A stretch of 64,000 nt of DNA, taken from the NCBI GenBank assembly GCA_027924645.1, contig BSBN01001150.1, forward strand, positions 3,162,001-3,226,000, in the 5' to 3' direction. Below the pieces are notes generated by a model that did not search any database, was not told the DNA's origin, and saw nothing but the letters and a program-made list of their open reading frames with translations. Source of the stretch: Cunninghamia lanceolata. Lineage: Eukaryota > Streptophyta > Pinopsida > Cupressales > Cupressaceae. Position 1 is the first letter of the stretch, and every line of letters begins with the position of its first letter. This document shows positions 12,376 to 24,893 of the stretch, one piece after another. The position numbers were made by a program, and so were the translations under genes.

Positions 12376-15300
12376 TGTTACTAAATTATGTTCACACCTA
12401 ATTTAGTTAGACTTGATTTGGAGTTGTTACAAAAGGAGTAAAAGAAAACTTTTAATTTAATGCAATCAGTGAATGTATGATGTCTTTGCAAGAGAAAACA
12501 AGGATCAGTTGTCAGGATAATCTGACAGTCCAATCAAAACTGTCAAACCATCCTGACAAATGAAGATCTAATGACAAGATATCAAATAGTCAATGAATGA
12601 CAGAGAGAGTCTAATTGGTTTTATCTTCCAGTTATAAGATGATTGAATTATTCAAGTGATCACAATTCAGTGTGAAAGAGAGGTATTTATAAAACTATCA
12701 TTTCATATCATGTTTTGAACATATGTTTCATATTACATTCAGTTATTCTATCCTATGCACTTGATTCAGAAAAGTAAACATACATAATCATTTGCATAAG
12801 GTAAAGTAACTGATCATATTTAAAGAAATGTTTAAATGTGTCCCACACAAGCCATGGGAATGACTAAATTGAGCAATGCAAACATGTGCAAGCTATACAT
12901 CTGAGGATAAAAGGAAAGAGAAAGAACATATGAGAATAATAAATATCCATCATTGCCTTTTTTGGAAGGTTGATATCCTTAGTTGACAGCTGATCTACAT
13001 GTCCTTATCTTCAACTCTTGGTCATGACAGTGTAACTGCAAAATTTGGGGGGAAGCCCTGTTAGAAGCTCTGGATATTTATGTTTTTATCAAAAGACATA
13101 TCAACTTGCAAACATTATGCATCTTATGTGATTGGATCAAATCAGACATGTGCAATAAATCTGATTATCATGAGAAAGATCAATCAACTTCAAGAGGTAT
13201 GTTTTTATGCTAACATGTGTGTTCACTGTGCAGGTATAGAAAAAGTAGTGTTGCTAATTTGAAGACATTTAAAAGATGTGGAGAAAATGTGGCTCCCACA
13301 AGGGTAGAGCCCAGCATGTTTCCTTTTTATTCATTTGAAAAGGATATCAGATTGAAAAAGATAGAATGCACTATTCAAGAAGATATTATGCATCAGAATA
13401 ATCAACTTGCAAAAGGAGTGATGTCATCATGATAAAGGTGAAGAGGAGCAGTTGCTCCTATAAACTATGTCCACTTAAGAAAACAGTCTATTAAAATTAG
13501 AAAATCATATTCAAATTGATTCATTACATGTTACAAGAGAAGCAGTGATTCTAATCAAGTTGTCAATATGCAGAATACAGAAGTGCAGTCATGAGAAGGT
13601 ATTCTTCTTTATTTCTATCAATGATTGGAGTATGTTTCTGCTGTCAATATTTATGCCATAGGTCTGACAATCATCTAGGTAGGTAAATCTCTTGATAAAT
13701 CAACCTTAGATGTCATAAAATGCATAAAGTGTAAAGAGGAAAAGCCTTGTGATAAATGAATAGTCAGCTGAGAAAGATTTGCCAGGGATGTCATGAAATT
13801 GATTAGTTTGCAGCCTCATAAAATATAGATTTACATGAAGTGAAGGCTACAAGAGCCATTACAAATGATAAACTGTCATAGTACCATATTGGTATACAAA
13901 AAGTACAATGTCTTTACTACAAGAGAACATAAATGTCAAGGCATAACAGGGTACAATCATATCATGCCAAGAGCAGTCATACAACATGGAAGAAGGATGC
14001 CAAACAAAAGTGCCAGGACAACAAAAACCTAATAAGAGGCATGTGGAATAACAATGTATGAAGAGACATGTGCTTGATCAATATACAAAGGTACAGGTTG
14101 TTTGCTACAAAAATATATAGATATCAAACATCTCATGCTACAGCCATGTGTCTCAGTAAAATAGAGCAACTTAAAGAATATAGCCATGCTATAGAACTGG
14201 AAAATCATGCAATCATTGCATCTTTATGCCATATTGAACCATTATGAAGTGACAGTTATAGCTACAGGAGATAGCATAGAAAAGATCATATCTAAATGTT
14301 CATGACATACATGAGATAACTGATATAGAGAAAGGTACATCATGTCAAGTTCAGATCATATAATAAAGTACAAATGAAAGAATAACAAGGAGAATGTTAT
14401 ACCAGTTTACTAGATATAGTTTCCCTCATACATTCAAATGACAGAAGGAGAAAGAAACAAAAGATAAGGATTCTTTATGTTTCTCTTTTCACATGTCTAA
14501 GTGGATAGGTTCAAGTTATAACAGTACTCAAAATGTCAAACCCTTATCATCATGTGGTGTTTTGAAGCTACAGTCAAAAGCAAACTATGTAAAGAAAGCA
14601 AATACAGATAACCCATATGGGTTTTTCTATCAATACAGAAATGTCGAGCAAAGGAGAACACAGCTATAGCAGGTCATGGCCTTTAAAGAGATTCCTTTTT
14701 CATATTCAGAAGTTCAAACCCTCATTCTCATTGCAATATATTTTGAAACCTTATCTTTTCTTTTTTATCTACAGGAAAGAAATAACACAAAGAAAGAAAG
14801 GTTACAGGCCACAGCCAAAGAAGTGTGAAAAGAAATGTATAGGAAACAAGATAATGAAATGGCCATGACTAGAAAGGCCTATCTTTTTGAAAAAATGAAA
14901 ACCCATATAATTTTTCTTGAAACCCTGATGCATTTACCAAGTTACGGTCATAGAAAATATGAAAAGAACGAAGATACAGCCACGACCATGGAAGAGGAGA
15001 GTTTTTCTTCAGGAAGCACAAATACCCACTTGCATTTTTAACCCTTATCAAGAATGTCCAGACACAGTGAAAAAATAAATGAGATATAGGTTAAAGAACA
15101 TGAAAGCTCATCTCATTTTTTTTGTTTGAAGAAAGCTACAAAAGCCACGGGCTTCATTCTTGGAAACTTTTTCAAAAGGATAAGTTACAGTTGCATATGA
15201 AGAAGACACAGAGACGAGAAAGTATGGTAAGAAAGTGTTTATACAAAGCTCAACACGCAACCACCCTAGACGACGACCAGATATCAAAGAATGAGCAAAA

Positions 15301-17292
15301 TGATAGGTGGTTGCCAAATGAAAACTGAAAAAACATACTCACCTTGTTCCTGCAATGAGATGCCATATTTAAAATGCTAAAGAATCGATCGAAATGGCAG
15401 AAAAAGGAGCAAGAGAAGCATTTTTCTTCAAACCCTAGCCGACGGCCCAAAAGTTGCAGAGCAAAATGAAAGATAACAAAATGAGAAGTGACAACTTTTT
15501 AGGGTTCGTTCTTTCTTTTTGTTCGATGGCTTTTCTTTTGCCTTTTTCTCATCTTTTTTGACTTAGCAAGTAAATCATTCATCTTATCCAGACCGAGGTC
15601 ATGACTTGGGTCTTGATAGATTCCTAATGATTATGCCACAGGAGGGGCCTGTGGGCCAAATAAAATCATTTCTTGCATTTTATTTTGCTAAAGTCAAAGA
15701 TGCAAATAATTAAGAGGTGAGGATTAATGCCTTTATTCTTTTCTTCTCCATAGTGGTTGACAAGAATGGTCGAAGTCCCTTATACCACATGAAAACCAAG
15801 TCAAAGGTCGAAGACTCCTTTTTGCCTTATGCATTTCAAATGCAGATTAAGTCAAACAAAGAAATCATTCAAAGACAAGGTAGCATTAAGGTAAATGAAC
15901 AAAGAAATGCAATGTAAAGTCAAAAGTGTTATTAAGGTGATAATGCATGAAGGTGGAGTGATAAGGTTGTTTTGATTATGCCTTATATTGCATGTATAAT
16001 GTAATTATTTTTGCATGGGAGACATAAGGGGATAATATTTTTTCATGCATGATGACCTAATTTATTTTTGGCATCATTATCATGTGAAATCATGCAAAAC
16101 ATGCAAATGTAAAGGAGAGATAAGGTGTTATTCTTTTGTCCATTTTTCATGATTATACAACTATAGATAATGTAAATAAATTAATAAAGTAACATTTTAT
16201 AAATTACTTTATTATTTTTTCACAAGTTGTAAAAATCAAAGTGATTAACAAATTAAAACTCATAATAAAGTAATTCATGCAAATAATTGCTTTATTAATT
16301 TTCCACATGATCTACACATGCAAAATGGAGGAGTTAAGTTAATCGAGGACTTTTTGAGGTCTTTTTGCATGGCTTGGAGGTCAAAATAGAGAAAATTGGT
16401 CAACTCTTGGATCAAACACATGGAGACTAGCAGTTTGGAGCTATTTTTGCTCATTTTGAGGCAATTTTGAACCTTATTTTTAGGGATTTCATTGTTTGCT
16501 CGTGGATCAAATTGGAGAGCTTATTTTTAGAGGCAGTTGACTACAGTTGATTTTTCATGCCTCTTGGAGAAACTATATATTGTAAGGAAAAATTAGGTTT
16601 TTCTAGTTCTTACCTCTTTGGCTCTTTATACTTTGGAAGAGAAGAAAAGGTTTTTTAACTCAATTTTATAGATTTTATAGAGATTACATCAGGTTACAGG
16701 TTCATTTTCTTGTCTTTTATGCAAACAGTTCCTTTATTTCCCTTTGAAAATCAAGTGTTTGCCTTTCCATTAATGTTGTTTGTATGAATGATTGATGAAA
16801 TTTTATTGTGTTTTAAAATTAGAACCTTTAAAATTATTTTCTCATTCTTACTTGCTAGTATTGTATAGTAGTAATATCACAGGTCTTAGGTTGTGCAACA
16901 AAGTTCAATTTTCTTCTATGTTGTGAAAGCTCCTATTTTTCCTTCATAGAAAAAGTTTTACAACCTTAAGAATCAATTTTGTGATCTTATTGCCCAAAAG
17001 TGGATTGTGTAGATAGATTTGTGAGATCTATTGTGAGTCAGATTTGCAGGTTCTACCATCAAATTTAGGTGCATCACCTTTTTTAGATTATAGTTATTGT
17101 GTTTTAGAAGATTCTTTTAACCCTTTTCCACATCAAAGTCATAGATCCAATTGAATATCTTAAGGGAACCAACCCATAATCTAGAGGTTCAAACTCGACA
17201 TACGTCACCCACAACCTGAGTTTGATCCCATGTTTAGAAGGATTGTTGAATATCACAACTTTCCATCATGGGTGCAGTCCTAACCGATAACA
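12376..17292. mobile_element. 4.9-kb LTR-type insertion, solo-LTR-like, no coding capacity
   Basis: Starts TGTTACTAAA and ends CCGATAACA, so its ends are TGTTA...TAACA. It is flanked by TTTAC (12371-12375 and 17293-17297), a 5-bp target duplication as made by retroviral-type integrases. It splits the Ty3 pol exactly, since '...LIIY' and 'KSRIYLVPGS' join when it is removed. I find no gag/pol motif, no second LTR start and no PBS inside, so a very long solo LTR or a non-autonomous LTR element fits best. A TATATA-like site near 16565 could be its promoter. Small open frames (for example 13217-13432 and 14617-14868) match no family. The tandem-duplication breakpoint lies inside it at 13233. Confidence 0.7.
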
Positions 17293-18307
17293 TTTACAAG
17301 AGCAGGATTTACTTGGTGCCTGGATCTACTATGAAGCAGAAGATCTTGAGGGATTTTCACGACTTGCCTATGGCAGGACATCCAGGTTTCTTCAAAACCT
17401 ACAGGCAGGTTAGGGAGTGATTCATTTGGAAAGGCCTCAAGATCGAAGTTCAAAAGTATGTGAGGGAGTGCCTAGTGTGTCAGTAGAACAAGCATGAGCA
17501 CTCCTTTACAGGTGGTTTGTTGCAACCGTTACCCATTCCCGAGAGGAAGTGAGATTACCTCTCGATGCATTTTATTACGGACTTGCCCAAAGCCCAAGGC
17601 AGGGACTACATCTTTGTGGTGGTTGACAGGTTAACTAAGTTTGCTCATTTTGTTTGCTATTTCAGCCACCTATATAGCAACTCAAGTTGCTGAATTATTC
17701 TTCAGAGAGGTATTTTGACTACATGGGTTGCCATGAAGTATAGTGAGTGACAGGGACAATAGGTTCCTGAGTAACTTTTGGCATGAGCTCTTCAAGTTGA
17801 GTGGGACAAAGCTCACCCCTAGTATGAGTTACCACCCTCAAACAGATGGGCAACCTGCTCGATAGTCAACAAATGGGTGGAAGGGTACCTCAGAAATTAC
17901 ATAGCAGGGCAGCAAAAGGCATGGGTGAAGTGGATTCACTTGGGTGAGTATTGTTACAATACCACTTACCACATGTCTATTTAGATGTCACCATTTATGG
18001 CACTCTATGGGCACGAGGCTTCGAGCTTATTAGATTTGTTGTTTAGAGACAACAGAGTACCTAAGGCCAGAGACCTCTTGTAGGAGAGTCAGGACATTAT
18101 GAGGTCTTTGAGAGAGAACATCCAGAAGGTGCAAAAATAACAAAAGCAGTATGCAGATCAACACAGGGTTGAGCATTCTTTTGAGGTTGGTGATATGGTA
18201 TATCTTATGTTGCAGCCTTATAGATAGTCCACTCTTAAGAAGAGTGGTGCAGAAAATTAAAGCCACGGTATTATGGACCAATCAGGATCTCCAAGAGGGT
18301 TGGAGAG
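17293..18307 (+). pseudogene. int: Ty3 integrase remnant, copy 1
   Basis: The HHCC zinc-binding part is clear: 'FHDLPMAGHPGFFKTYRQV' then 'YVRECLVCQ' (about 17355-17484). The core follows with '[26 protein letters not shown]' (first catalytic Asp), 'IVSDRDNRF' (second Asp) and 'SYHPQTDGQ'. Breaks include TGA for Arg at about 17418, TAG for Gln at about 17484, a frameshift after 'HFVC' near 17660, and loss of the usual Glu region near 17865 through a short deletion or frameshift. Stops at 17982 (TAG) and 18081 (TAG) are CAG in copy 2. Non-functional. Confidence 0.92.
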
Positions 18308-18628
18308 GTGGCTTACGAGTTGGAGTTACTGGCAGATAGCAGGGTCCACAATGTTTTTCATGTGTCTCACCTTAAAAAGGCACAGGGGCACAATGTGATA
18401 CCTTCTACAGAGTTGCCTCCTCTTGACGAAGAGGGGGAGTTGGTTTTGGTACCTGAGGCCATCATTGACACTGGGGAGCAAACATTGAGGAAGAGGGTTA
18501 TCAGAGAGTATTTGGTGAAGTGGAAGAACCTGCCGGTTGAGGATGCTACATGGGAGAGTGAGCAAATTCTGATGCATCTAGATATGAGATTACTTGAGGC
18601 AAGCAATCTTGGGGAGGGCAAACTATAA
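18308..18628 (+). pseudogene. Ty3 integrase C-terminus with chromodomain, copy 1
   Basis: The 106-residue open end of pol. It contains 'VHNVFHVSHLKKAQG', the usual C-terminal integrase motif, then 'PPLDEEGELVLVPEAI' and a chromodomain-like 'REYLVKWKNLPVEDATWESEQIL'. Aromatic and acidic positions are consistent with plant chromovirus chromodomains, which guide integration to marked chromatin. It ends at TAA just before the 3' LTR. It is open, but it belongs to a broken polyprotein. Confidence 0.9.
18611..18623 (+). promoter_or_regulatory. Polypurine tract
   Basis: GGGGAGGGCAAAC lies directly before the 3' LTR, where the plus-strand primer of reverse transcription is made. The same tract is at 36122-36134 in copy 2. 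Confidence 0.75.
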
Positions 18629-20072
18629 TGTCCCCTTTTCCTAGGCGGCATTAGTCTATACTTGGTTCCCATAGACTAACCAATGTGGTTAGGAAACTCT
18701 TGGAGTGTTCGTTGGATGGTTTCAGACATTTTGGCTAGAACTTACTACTTTTAGTACGTTAGGGTTTTGATCGTTTGGGGAAATTCAATATTGGAGGTGG
18801 AGTGTTTCGGTGAGACCTTTCCAACGATCTATAGCTCATTGGATTATGCGTTCATTTGACCATTTATTTTAAATTCCATAATTTAACATTGTTTATTTAA
18901 TGTTGGGACTTTATAATAATGTTAGTGACTTAGTAAAAATTGGAAAAATGTAAATTAAAGTCACATGTTGGGACTTGGATGCCTATGAGGGAAATAAAGT
19001 GAAATTATAATGTTTATTTCTCCTTATGTGGGTTGAGCCTCTTGGAGGGAAATATAAAAGCCAAAAATAAAGATAAAGCATTCATTCATGACAGTTACAA
19101 TTTCATATTTTTGCTTTGCAAAGAGAACAAGGGTTTGAAAGAAACCATCCATGGCTTTTGGAGACAAAATCCTCCATTAGTGACAGCATTTCGTAGGTAT
19201 GAGAGACCACCCAAGGGAGCATTGAGTAGCCATACCCAGTGGTTGCATTGGTGCTTCATTTCATTTAGCTGGAGAGTTTGGGAATCAGTCACATAGGGCT
19301 TATATCAAAGATTTTCATAGTTTATTGACATGATAATTATCAGCGTACATCAGTTAACAATTTACAATTGATAGTGAGAAGATTGGTGGAATTTGTGAGA
19401 AGTAGTAGCAAGATACAGGTCATACCTGTCCTTTTCTGGCCATACCATCAGCAGAGGGATTTGGGGGTTTGTTGTGGGAGATATATCCTTGTTTTTGTAT
19501 GCCATTTCCTTTGTTATGATGTTGCAATGATAACCGATCATATTGTGAGCACAAACAACAAGAGTAGACTGAGATTTAAGTGTTTCAATGTTGCTAGGGG
19601 GTCGTACTAGCAAAGAGGAAGGCGTGGGTTTACAATGACAGTTCACAGCAAGGATTTGAGGCTATTTTTGCCCTCCTAGTGTGTGATGTATTTAATATGC
19701 TTCTATTATAATCTGAGTTGCAAGTTTTTGGAAGTGATTTGCACCCTCATAATGTTGTATCATCTCATTCCAACACTATATTTCATGGACAACATAATGG
19801 GTATGTGAGAACATTTCATATCTTGGCTTTCGGTCATATGGGTATTGCTTCAAATTGCTTTATAATACATTTCTATTGATTTGAAAAATCTAGGTATCTC
19901 TACTTTATTGTGTTTTCGAAGAATATATATATGTGTGTGTGTGTGTGTTTCTATTTCAAAATGCAAAACACCAAAACGCAAGCAGGCTACAGCTAAACCA
20001 TAAAAACCCAAACAAGAAAAAATCAGACCCATATCAGAAAATATAAAATACAAAACTGGGTGGATCATTTCA
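18624..20072 (+). repeat. 3' LTR of the Ty3 chromovirus, copy 1
   Basis: Matches the 5' LTR end to end, beginning TATAATGTCCCC (first TG decayed to TA) and ending CATTTCA, followed by the CAAAA target repeat. TATA box at 19053-19060. A short AT plus TG microsatellite at 19924-19950 corresponds to the expanded (AT)37 in copy 2. Confidence 0.92.
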
Positions 20073-20077
20073 CAAAA

Positions 20078-20861
20078 CATGGATACAAAATTAGTAGATT
20101 ACCCTGTGAAGAGGCTCCTCATATGAAGTAATGGATCTCCTCTGTAATCAATGCCACATAGAACAAGACCAACGAATTGGAGATCACACTTGAGAAGGAT
20201 CGAACCTGGGATGATGCTGGGAAAGGTGAAGAGGTGGTTTACAATGTTCTGGTCCACTTGAGCTTTTTGAGATCAACAACATTTGCTCCTGCTATACAAA
20301 TGATGAGATTTTTGAGTGGATTCACCATGCTACTTTGAAAGAGAGCACATTTTATTTTTTTATTCCAGACGCTCAGTTCTTTGGCTTTCAAGAATTTCCT
20401 TCTCACAAACATACTTGACTCTTTTGGTGGCTTCCCCAGCCTCATAACATTCAATTTTCAAAGTTTTGAGATGAAAAATAGACCATTGAGTTAATGTTGC
20501 AATTATGTTGAGTTTAAGAAATTTTAAGTGGACATGAGAGACTAAGGATATGTTCTGACAGTCTTATTTCTCTAAATCTTTCCTCTGAAATCAACACAAT
20601 AACAGTGAATTGCCTGCGATTGGTGAGGCTTATAATAGAATACTTTATGCAAATCATTGAGGTAGAATTCCACTTGGCAGCATTTGTATAGATGCATTTG
20701 GAGTTGCAAAACTGGAAGTATTTACAACTCTAACATCACTGAGAAAAATTACCCTACTGAACAGGATTTTTAAGGGCGATTTAGAGATTCTAAGCGAATT
20801 TCCTCGTTTAGAACAGATGTGTATAGACAATACCAAGTATCCTACATGGATAAGTTTTTAA
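20078..20861 (+). pseudogene. NLR-type leucine-rich-repeat gene fragment, copy 1
   Basis: The last part is an uninterrupted frame (20661-20861, no Met, ends TAA) with leucine-rich spacing: 'VFTTLTSLRKITLLNRIF' and 'DLEILSEFPRLEQMCIDN', ending 'YPTWISF'. Upstream, in broken frames, are 'TWDDAGKGEEV' (20205-20240), typical of the LRR region of plant CC-NBS-LRR proteins, and leucine-rich pieces at 20245-20450. Such LRRs recognise pathogen effectors in the cytoplasm. There is no NB-ARC part, and several stops and frameshifts are present. The Ty3 element inserted immediately upstream. The open frames on the minus strand here are shadows. Confidence 0.62.
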
Positions 20862-22570
20862 TAGATTGTTTTATTGCAAATAATTGTATTTCTGATTTTT
20901 CAAACAAAAGTGGGAGCGTGACAAACTGACAATCACTTCAAATATGACATTTTTTAGCCCAAGCCTTTAGGTAATGATAGTGCACTATTCTTGATTTACT
21001 GCTTTATTGAACCTTCAATTTTAATATTAGAGGAGAGAAAAATTAGTTGATAAGAACAATGGAACTGCATTTCTAGTATATTATCATTCATTTTCTTATC
21101 TTTTCCTAACTTAATCTCTATAAAGTATTGATATTCTTGCTTTCATCTGATGGTACACTACAGAGGTATAATGATGCCAAAATAAACCTTTTTCACATAA
21201 TCTTGGCTTGAGTGCAATCAAAGAACACATTAGTAATAGATTCTTCTTTCTCACAAACTCAATAAGGACCAACAAATAAACTAGGTCTAGCTAAAAAAGT
21301 TGCACAACAAGTTTGTTTTGTAGCAAGAGTTATATAAAACAAGACTTATTGGGCTTAATGCGAGAGACACATATAATCACAAGTTCAACAATCCATCTAC
21401 CTATTATTTTAATTTTTATTTCATCATGTTATATTAATATGAGAATTTAGTTATATGAAATATTCATATATTGTTTTTAATGAGAAATTAAATAAAATAA
21501 AAATCCCTTTCAACAAATCCATTTTGTGCATATCTGGCAATCATACTCATATGCTTCAGCATATTAACTACCACAGACTTGTCGCAAATTAGTAAAACTT
21601 CTACCAAAAAAGTTAGTAGCTATCCTTAATATTGATCGAACATTTGTGTACATAAGCAAAAAGTCCATCCAATCTAGTTTTAACTAAATATATAATTTTA
21701 ATTAAACTATCTCAATACTATTTTTATTAATAAAGCTTTTCTTCACTTAAAATGTTTTTCTTAGCATTAAAATTTAAATACAAAAAGTTAAAACCATTAT
21801 GATATCAAGTGCATTTTTTCAAAAGTAGATGCATGATATATCTAAAAGTAGTTAAATATATAAAGTAACTCAATTATTATTAAGTAGTTTTATTTTAAAA
21901 ATAATATAAATTAATTATATAAATTATATGTTGGTGAGTGAAAATGGTAATATATAATATTAAAGTAATAATATTTTGTTTGGAAAAATGTTATTTGTAT
22001 TTTAGGTAGTGATTTAAAGTATTTGTAAATATATAATATGAATATGATGTAAAAATACAACTTTCTTACTCACCATTAAACCATTTTAAGGTCATAGAAA
22101 AACAATTTTGTGGAAAACCAAATATTCCTACAAATCAAATCTTCACAATGTAAAAATATCAAATCATAATTAATACATGTAAGTTACTAATATCATTATT
22201 TTCCTATCTTTTAAACCTTTGTACCTCTTAAAGATGCATAAATTAAATCATAAGTACAATAAGCCTAGACTAATTTAATGATAATACTTGAGACCTAACT
22301 ATAGCACACCTATTGAAGAAAGGAGGCATTGCTTCTAAAAATGGCACAAGCTATAGGAATGATGTGAAGGGGGTGGTACACAACTATTCATTTATCCATT
22401 CAATGCAAGTATTACAAATGTCAAGTGCAAGGGTCTATATATTCAAAAGAGTGTAAGGATTCAAAATATTATGTAAACTCTTTACAAATAAAGTAGTATT
22501 AGAATGACACAAGCCATAGTTCAAAATAATGACGCAAAAGAGACGATTACTCTAAACATAATACACTAAA
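20862..22570. other. AT-rich spacer, copy 1
   Basis: No reading frame or repeat family recognised. It probably includes former 3' flank of the LRR fragment. Copy 2 (38420-40084) lacks about 54 bases corresponding to roughly 22031-22088. Confidence 0.4.
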
Positions 22571-24790
22571 ATAGGGTTACAATTCAAATTAGGGTTACAA
22601 TCAGGGCATATATATAACCAAAGGGTTGGGTTTACAATTACGTTTAGGGAGAGAATTATGTGTTTAGCTTTAATTATAGTTATAATTAGGGTTAGGGATA
22701 GTGAAAGAAATAGGGTTTGGGATAGAATTACAGTTAGGGTTATGATTAGAATTAGGTTTACAACTAGGGAAAATATTTATAACAAAAGAAATTGTTTGAG
22801 TTAGAGTTAGAATTAGGGTTAGGGTTATGGATAGAACTATGACCAGGTTCAAAATTAGGGTTATGAATATAATTAGGGTAGGGGTTAGAAATTTAGTTAG
22901 GGTTAGGGTTAGAATTAGGATTAAGGTTGGGGTTATTCTTAGGGTTAGAATTAGGGTTAGGGTTAGGGATAAAATTAGGGTTAGGGTTAGGTTTAGGGAT
23001 AGAATTAGGGTTATGGGTTTAGTTATAATTAGGGCAAATATATAAGTAAAAAATAATAGAACTAGAACCAGGGTTAGAGTTAAATTAGGGTTAGGATTAA
23101 GGATAAAATTAAGGTTACTGATAGAATGAGGTTTAGGGTTAGAGTTCAAATTAGGGTTACAATCAGGGCATATATAACCAAAGGGTTAGATTTACAATTA
23201 GGTTTAGGGATATAATTATGGGTTTGGTTATAATTATAGTTAGAATTAGGGTTAGGGTTAGGGATAGAGTTAGGGATAGCGAAAGAAATAGGATTTTGGA
23301 TAGAATTATAGTTAGGGTTATGTTTAGAATTAGGTTTACAACTAGGGAAAATATTAATAACAAAAGAAATTGTTAGGGTTAGAGTTAGAATTAGGGTTAG
23401 GGTTAGGGATAGAATTATGACCATGTTCAAAATTAGGGTTATGGATATAATTAGCGTAGGGGTTAGAAATTTAGTTAGGGTTAGGGTTAGAATAAGGGAT
23501 AGGGTTAGAATAAGGATTAGGGTTGGGGTTAGTCTTAGGGTCAGAATTAGGGTTAGGGATAAAATTACCTGGTTTAGAGTTAGGTTTATAGATAGAATTA
23601 GAGTTATGGGTTTAGTTATAATTGGGGAAAGTATATAAGTAAAAAATAATAGAACTAGTTCACTAGGGTTAGAGTTAAATCAGGGTTAGGGTTAATGATA
23701 AAATTAAGATTACCGATAGAATGAGGTTTAGAGTTATAGTTCAGGTTAGGGTTACAATCATGGCATATATAACCAAAGGGTTGGGTTTATAATTAGGTTT
23801 AGGGATAGAATTATGGGTTTGGTTATAATTATAGTTAGAATTAGGGTTAGGATTAGGGATAGAGTTAGAGATAGTGAAAGAAATAGGGTTTGGGATAGAA
23901 TGACAGTTAGGGTTATGATTAGAATTAGGTTTACAACTAGGGAAAATATTTATAACAAAACAAATTGTTAGGGTTGGAGTTAGAATTAGGGTTAGAGTTA
24001 GAATTAGGGCTAGGGTTAGGGATAGAATTATGACCAAGTTCAAAATTAGGGTTATGAATATAATTAGGGCAGGGGTTATAAATTTAGTTAGGGTTAGGGT
24101 TAGAATCAAGATTAGGGTTGGGGTTAGTTTTAGGGTCAAAATTAGGGTTAGGACTAGGATTAGGGTTAGAGATAAAATTAGGGTTAGGGTTAGGTTTAGG
24201 GATAGAATTAGGATTATGGGTTTAGTTATAATTAGGGCAAATATATAAGTAAAAAATAATAGAACTAGAACTAGGGTTAGAGTTAAATTAGGGTTAGTGT
24301 TAAGGATAAAATTAAGGTTCTCGATAGAATGAGGTTTAGGATTATAATTCAAATTAGGGTTACAATCAGGGCATATATAACCAAAGGGTTGGGTTTACAA
24401 TTAGGTTTAGGGATAAAATTAGGGTTTAGGTTAGGTATAGAATTAGGGTTATGGGTTTGGTTATAATTCGGGCAAATATATAAGAAAAAAACACTAGAAT
24501 TATAACTAGGGTTAGAGTTAAATTAGGGTTAGGGTTAAGCATAGATTTAAGGTTAGTGATACAATTAGGGTTAGGATTACAGGTCAAATTTAGGATAGAA
24601 TTAGGGTTAGAGTTACAGTTCAAATTTAGGATAGAATTAGGGTTATCATTAGGGTTACAATTAGAGTTATGTTAGCATTGGTGTTAGGATTAAGGTTAGG
24701 GTTATGGTTACAATTATAATTATGATTTGAATTATTGTTGGATTAGGGTTGGAATTAGGGTTAGGGTTAGTATTACAGTTAGGAAAATAA
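22571..24790 (+). repeat. Degenerate TTAGGG telomere-like array with ~0.6-kb higher-order units, copy 1
   Basis: Hundreds of TTAGGG and ATTAGGG-type units, G-rich on the plus strand. The block GGCATATATAACCAAAGGGT recurs with its GCATA at 22606, 23168, 23763 and 24371 (intervals 562, 595 and 608), so the units sit in a higher-order repeat. The hexamer dominates, not the usual plant heptamer TTTAGGG. The long LTLTLT or VRVRVR open frames (up to 203 residues) are products of six-base periodicity and are not genes. Confidence 0.9.
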
Positions 24791-24893
24791 TTCTGAATGT
24801 AATCTTCATTCAAACTCCAACTCCAACTCTAATTATGACAAGTTGTGCTAACATTACACTTAGCATATATTTCTATGAACATAACCATAACCC

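Larger units (their letters stand above)
6163..20072 (+). mobile_element. Degenerate Ty3/gypsy chromovirus, full length with nested insertions
   Basis: The order is 5' LTR, tRNA-iMet primer site, gag, protease, RT, RNase H, integrase, chromodomain, polypurine tract and 3' LTR, flanked by the 5-bp direct repeat CAAAA (6158-6162 and 20073-20077). This gene order and the C-terminal chromodomain define plant chromoviruses. The CFKCKGPW...H.C zinc knuckle and the overall pol sequence resemble the Tekay/Del clade. The element spans 13.9 kb only because it carries a 1.04-kb TIR element (9741-10783) and a 4.92-kb LTR-like insertion (12376-17292). The remaining ~7.9 kb is a normal chromovirus size. 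All domains contain stops, so it cannot move by itself. The two LTRs differ at roughly a tenth of positions by eye, implying an old insertion. Confidence 0.93.

Noticed and set aside
14617..15328. Frames of 60-83 residues in both copies of the 4.9-kb insertion
   Set aside because: Similar lengths simply reflect recent duplication. Lys/Phe-rich, no family, both strands open.
22670..24352. Long minus-strand frames (up to 203 residues) rich in Leu-Thr and Asn-Pro, and plus-strand Val-Arg frames
   Set aside because: They arise from the six-base TTAGGG period. No start context, no domain, and both strands are open at once.
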